Part shown: one piece after another, positions 23,457-26,371 of the stretch
Numbering within the stretch: the first letter of the stretch is position 1
Layout of the letters: the number at the start of each line of letters is the position of its first letter
DNA from: Sphaerochaeta sp. UBA5849
GTDB taxonomy: Bacteria; Spirochaetota; Spirochaetia; Sphaerochaetales; Sphaerochaetaceae
Length of the DNA: 26,371 bases
Direction of reading: 5' to 3'
Assembly: GCA_002432715.1 (NCBI GenBank)
Contig: DJGJ01000039.1
Coordinates: forward strand, 1 to 26,371
Notes under the pieces: model-generated
What the model was told of the DNA's origin: nothing
The model's database searches: none
What the model saw: the letters and a program-made list of their open reading frames with translations, nothing else
Position numbers and translations under genes: made by a program

Positions 23457-23486
23457 ACTATAGCAGAGAGCAAGAAAGGGTGTCAA
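23457..23486 (-). promoter_or_regulatory. Promoter of the tRNA-Lys/tRNA-Glu unit
   Basis: Read leftward, a perfect TTGACA (23481-23486) and TATAGT (23457-23462, 5/6) are 18 bases apart and end 15 bases before the tRNA-Lys 5' end. This is a strong stable-RNA type promoter. Confidence 0.75.
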
Positions 23487-23522
23487 CTACCTTGATGGGA
23501 AAAAAGGACAGAGAAGAAAACT

Positions 23523-24887
23523 CTAATGATAATGGCGGTCTTTGGGAAGCAGGTAGAGTTGTTGGGCTTTTTCCATAATTGCTTGTGTCACAGACTCTTT
23601 TCCTTCAAAATCGGCTATGGTTCTTGCTACTTTGCAACAGAGGTACGAACGTCTGAAACTCTGCTGCGACCCTCGAAAAACCTTGGTGTATAACGGCAGG
23701 AGACTTAAAATCTCCTGTTCGCTTCGACTCATCTGCATGGTGCGTACATATTCGATTCGTTCGTAATCGATGGTGGTCGTATTAACCTCGCTTACCAAGA
23801 GGTTCTCGCTTGTCAGCGCCAGTGCCATGGCGAAGCGGTCAAGCAGGGGATGGCCGAGCTTTGACCAGAATTTGTCAATCTGTATTTCACTGCAGCGACA
23901 GATTCCTTCAAGGGAGCCGAGATTTGCACAGCTGCAGGCATTGGTTGCACAAACCACCAAGGTACGCAACGGATAGCCTCCAAAGGTGTGGGTATCCATC
24001 ACCGAGGCAAGTGTCGTTCGGATATTTGGACGCTGATGGGATAATTCGTCTACGATGAGAGCCCCTTCATGTGCTTTGCACAGTTCAGGGACGACACCTT
24101 TGGCCAAGTCGGCCTGCCTCATACCCAGAGGAATGGAAAAAACCGGTCTCTTCTCGACAGGTCGACCATGCATAGCTGAAATTTGTTGTTGTGCTGCACT
24201 GTCCAGCGGAGGCAGCAATGAGGCAACACGGCTCAACAGCAGGGTTTTTCCCGTTCCGGGCGGACCGTAAAGTAGAAGCGGCAGATTTCCCGCTGCTGCG
24301 TAAATCAGGGCTTGTTTAGCTTGCTTCAGTCCGATGATATTGGCGAACGGATTGGGAGGAGAATCCTCTCTTGCAGGGGATTTGTCGTGGTGCACCTGCT
24401 GCCCTTGGTGCTGGAGGGAATACCTGCAAAGCTGGGAACCCGCCTCCATCAGGGTGCTGCACTCGCAGAATTGTGGACCTTCGGTTTGCCCTGGAAGCAG
24501 GCTGTTGCGACCTACCAGCACCAAGCCCACGCCATGCTGCTCACACAATGTGGGAATGTCGCGAAGCGAGGGTGACGGCCTGATCCCTCCTCCAAGGGCC
24601 AACGAACCAAAGCAAAGTACCGCCGGTGCTTGGAGTGCAAGCAGGTGTTTCTCATAGGCAACAAGTGCAAGGGCGAGCGGGGCGGCCATTTCCTGAAGAG
24701 TGGTGAGAGGCCCCAGCTGTACCGTTGCCTTGGGCAGGGAGGGAAAAATCGATAGCAACAGGAGCTTCAACTCACGCTGCTTCGCATCTGAATAGCCGAG
24801 AATGGTCAACTCATGGGTGCTTTTCACCAGTTCGATGGGAATGAGACTGCCTTGAAAGCCATGACTTTGGTATCCATAGATTAGCAT
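23523..24887 (-). CDS. Divergent ComM/YifB-like AAA+ ATPase
   Basis: A 454-residue protein of the Mg-chelatase-related ComM group, whose well-studied members are helicases aiding branch migration during natural transformation. The AAA+ Walker A is GPPGTGKT (208-215), followed by GALIVDEL as Walker B and a cysteine-rich ATNACSCANLGS-GICRCS segment, the ComM counterpart of NPCPCG. It is shorter than the usual about 500 residues. The N-terminal Lon-like domain (1-160) is barely recognisable, and the RPFRAPHHTAS motif is replaced by RPVFSIPLGMRQADL. It may be a diverged or partly degenerate ComM. No clear ribosome site precedes ATG 24885-24887. It follows the MATE gene after 24 bases, probably cotranscribed. 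Confidence 0.78.
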   Translation of the reverse strand: MLIYGYQSHGFQGSLIPIELVKSTHELTILGYSDAKQRELKLLLLSIFPSLPKATVQLGPLTTLQEMAAPLALALVAYEKHLLALQAPAVLCFGSLALGGGIRPSPSLRDIPTLCEQHGVGLVLVGRNSLLPGQTEGPQFCECSTLMEAGSQLCRYSLQHQGQQVHHDKSPAREDSPPNPFANIIGLKQAKQALIYAAAGNLPLLLYGPPGTGKTLLLSRVASLLPPLDSAAQQQISAMHGRPVEKRPVFSIPLGMRQADLAKGVVPELCKAHEGALIVDELSHQRPNIRTTLASVMDTHTFGGYPLRTLVVCATNACSCANLGSLEGICRCSEIQIDKFWSKLGHPLLDRFAMALALTSENLLVSEVNTTTIDYERIEYVRTMQMSRSEQEILSLLPLYTKVFRGSQQSFRRSYLCCKVARTIADFEGKESVTQAIMEKAQQLYLLPKDRHYH

Positions 24888-24911
24888 GTACGCTAAGGCA
24901 GACTTTATCCT

Positions 24912-26252
24912 CTACTGCTTCAGCAGACGGGAAAGCCTGGTGTATTGGAGCTTGTAGGCCACCACCAAAAGCAGCGCCGCCGCAATCCATGCGATGGGGC
25001 TGGATAGGCAGATGCCGACATAGCCGAGCACCGGGGGAAGGGTAACCGCCACCAGAGCACGGAAAATGAGCTCCTGGATGGATGAGAGCATGGGAATGAG
25101 GCCTGAACCCAGTCCTTGGCAGGTATTGCGAAAGACGAAGATCAGGCCCAGAGGAATGAAGAAGTAGGAGATGATGTGCAGGTACTGGACCGTTTGTGCA
25201 ACCACCTGCTGTTCTGATGGTTCAATGAAGAGGAGGGCGAGCTGTTTTCCGAAAAGGAAAACCAAGCCCGATGCAAGGGCGCTGAAGAGGATGCACAAAA
25301 GAAGTGCGCTGCGGATTCCCTGTTGCACCCGGTCGAGCCGACCCGATCCAAGGTTCTGTGCACTGAAGGTGGCCATGGCCAGGCCGAGCGTCACCAACGG
25401 CTGGGTGACCAATTGCTCGATTTTCACTCCTACCGAGTAGGCGGCCACCGTGTCGCTCCCGCTTTCGTTTATCACCGATTGCACGATCATGACCCCGATT
25501 GCACACACTGAAAACTGCAGGGCGCTGGGCAGTCCTATCCTCAACAATCTGCTGATCATAGGCCAATCGATCTTCCAGTCCTGACTGGTGAGATGCAGGC
25601 TTGGATATTTTTTATAAATATACAGAAGACACAGCAATGCGGAAATCGTCTGGCTGAGGACGGTGGCTGCCGCCACGCCTCTTACTCCCATGCCCAACCC
25701 GATGACGGCAGCCAAGTCTCCTGCTATGTTCAGTGCGGATGCTATCAAAAGGAAATACAAAGGAGAGCGGCTGTCTCCAAGCGCTCTGAGAATTGCTGCA
25801 AACAGGTTGTAGTAGATGGTTGCCACAATGCCGATATAGATAATAATGAGGTAGGCATATGAGTCATCGATGATGTTCTTTGGGGTTCTGAGTATTTGTA
25901 GCAGAGGTCTGGTTGTCAGTATGGCAAGGGTCGACACAATAAGAGAGAGGAAGCAGGCGCTGAGCACGCTCATTGCTACAGCCTTGCGCATGCTCTGCGG
26001 GTCCTTTGCCCCGAATTTTTGACTGATGATCACCGAGAAGCCTGCAGTGAGGCCGACAACGAAGCCCAGGATGAGAAAGGTCATCGAACCGGTGGCGCCT
26101 ACTGCAGCCAAGGCCTCGACTCCAACATAGCGCCCGACTACAAAGGTATCGACCATGGAATATAACTGTTGAAACAGGTTTCCGCCGAGAATCGGCAGCA
26201 TAAAGAAAAATAACAAGCGAGCGGGCTTCCCGCTGCTCATGTCGTGTTCCAT
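24912..26252 (-). CDS. MATE-family multidrug/cation exporter
   Basis: A 446-residue polytopic membrane protein with 12 predicted helices in two homologous halves, as in NorM/DinF-type Na+ or H+ coupled exporters of cationic drugs. Typical are LPILGGNLFQQLYSMVDTFVVGRYVG in the first helices (with the P, Q and VD residues), AILRALGDSRSP, and GLPSALQFS opening the second half. ATG 26252 has CAGGAG about ten bases upstream; an upstream in-frame start at 26291 would add 13 hydrophilic residues, and ATG 26240 is a further alternative. Substrate cannot be read from the sequence. The 26253-26371 region upstream holds no gene I recognise. Confidence 0.92.
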   Translation of the reverse strand: MEHDMSSGKPARLLFFFMLPILGGNLFQQLYSMVDTFVVGRYVGVEALAAVGATGSMTFLILGFVVGLTAGFSVIISQKFGAKDPQSMRKAVAMSVLSACFLSLIVSTLAILTTRPLLQILRTPKNIIDDSYAYLIIIYIGIVATIYYNLFAAILRALGDSRSPLYFLLIASALNIAGDLAAVIGLGMGVRGVAAATVLSQTISALLCLLYIYKKYPSLHLTSQDWKIDWPMISRLLRIGLPSALQFSVCAIGVMIVQSVINESGSDTVAAYSVGVKIEQLVTQPLVTLGLAMATFSAQNLGSGRLDRVQQGIRSALLLCILFSALASGLVFLFGKQLALLFIEPSEQQVVAQTVQYLHIISYFFIPLGLIFVFRNTCQGLGSGLIPMLSSIQELIFRALVAVTLPPVLGYVGICLSSPIAWIAAALLLVVAYKLQYTRLSRLLKQ

Positions 26253-26272
26253 GGGCGGTTCTCCTGCGATGC

Positions 26273-26301
26273 ATCCTATCCCTGAATCCATAGTTGGGCA
26301 A
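26273..26301 (-). promoter_or_regulatory. Possible promoter of the MATE-ComM pair
   Basis: Read leftward, TTGCCC (26296-26301) and TAGGAT (26273-26278) are 17 bases apart, both 4/6. This is a weak match. Confidence 0.3.
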
Positions 26302-26371
26302 GCTGGAGCATGTGAAAGCCTCTGTGATTTCGCAGATTTTTCCTGAAGATACTGGACAGAAGGAAGGAAAG

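Overview
The window is a gene-dense piece of a bacterial chromosome with no stretch over about 240 bases lacking a gene. A spirochaete close to Sphaerochaeta is my best guess. The grounds are several EF-G paralogues outside the usual str operon, an N-terminal sequence with a possible relaxed spirochaetal lipobox, and sugar-fermentation genes. This is inference: there is no rRNA or other clade marker here. I saw no insertion sequence, prophage, CRISPR array or replication origin.

Positions 1-7424 hold housekeeping genes. nrdR reads left. A tightly overlapped rightward operon follows: an ACT-domain protein, a THEP1-type NTPase and a YhhQ-type queuosine-precursor transporter. A leftward inositol-monophosphatase-family gene lies back to back with the rightward pair mfd-trmB. 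Positions 7425-12300 hold two unlike EF-G paralogues, both leftward, flanking a small XRE-type regulator that has its own terminator and a palindromic candidate operator. The first is an EF-G II type with an altered DTPGH motif. The second is an EF-G whose domain IV lacks the usual glycine-rich loop. The canonical str-operon EF-G is not in the window.

Positions 12354-15881 hold ion-defence genes: a P1B-type heavy-metal ATPase behind an ArsR/SmtB-style 12-2-12 operator, and a CLC protein with fluoride-type (CLC-F) signature motifs. Positions 15968-18153 are a two-gene sugar operon: L-ribulose-5-phosphate 4-epimerase and an L-fucose/L-arabinose-isomerase-family protein, with no kinase. A convergent leftward set follows: M42 aminopeptidase, an aldehyde dehydrogenase carrying two G8 tracts, and an exported helical-repeat protein.

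From 21578 a divergent control region carries a 14-bp palindrome, a strong promoter and a well-matched fluoride riboswitch leading into a cation/proton antiporter (21763-23028). tRNA-Lys(UUU) and tRNA-Glu(UUC) form a leftward transcription unit with recognisable promoter and terminator. The right end holds a divergent, shortened ComM-like ATPase and a MATE exporter, both leftward.

The most notable theme is fluoride and metal tolerance: a riboswitch-controlled antiporter, a CLC-F-like exporter and a metal-inducible ATPase, all within about 11 kb. The other standout items are the EF-G/XRE cluster and the G8 tracts in the aldehyde dehydrogenase gene.
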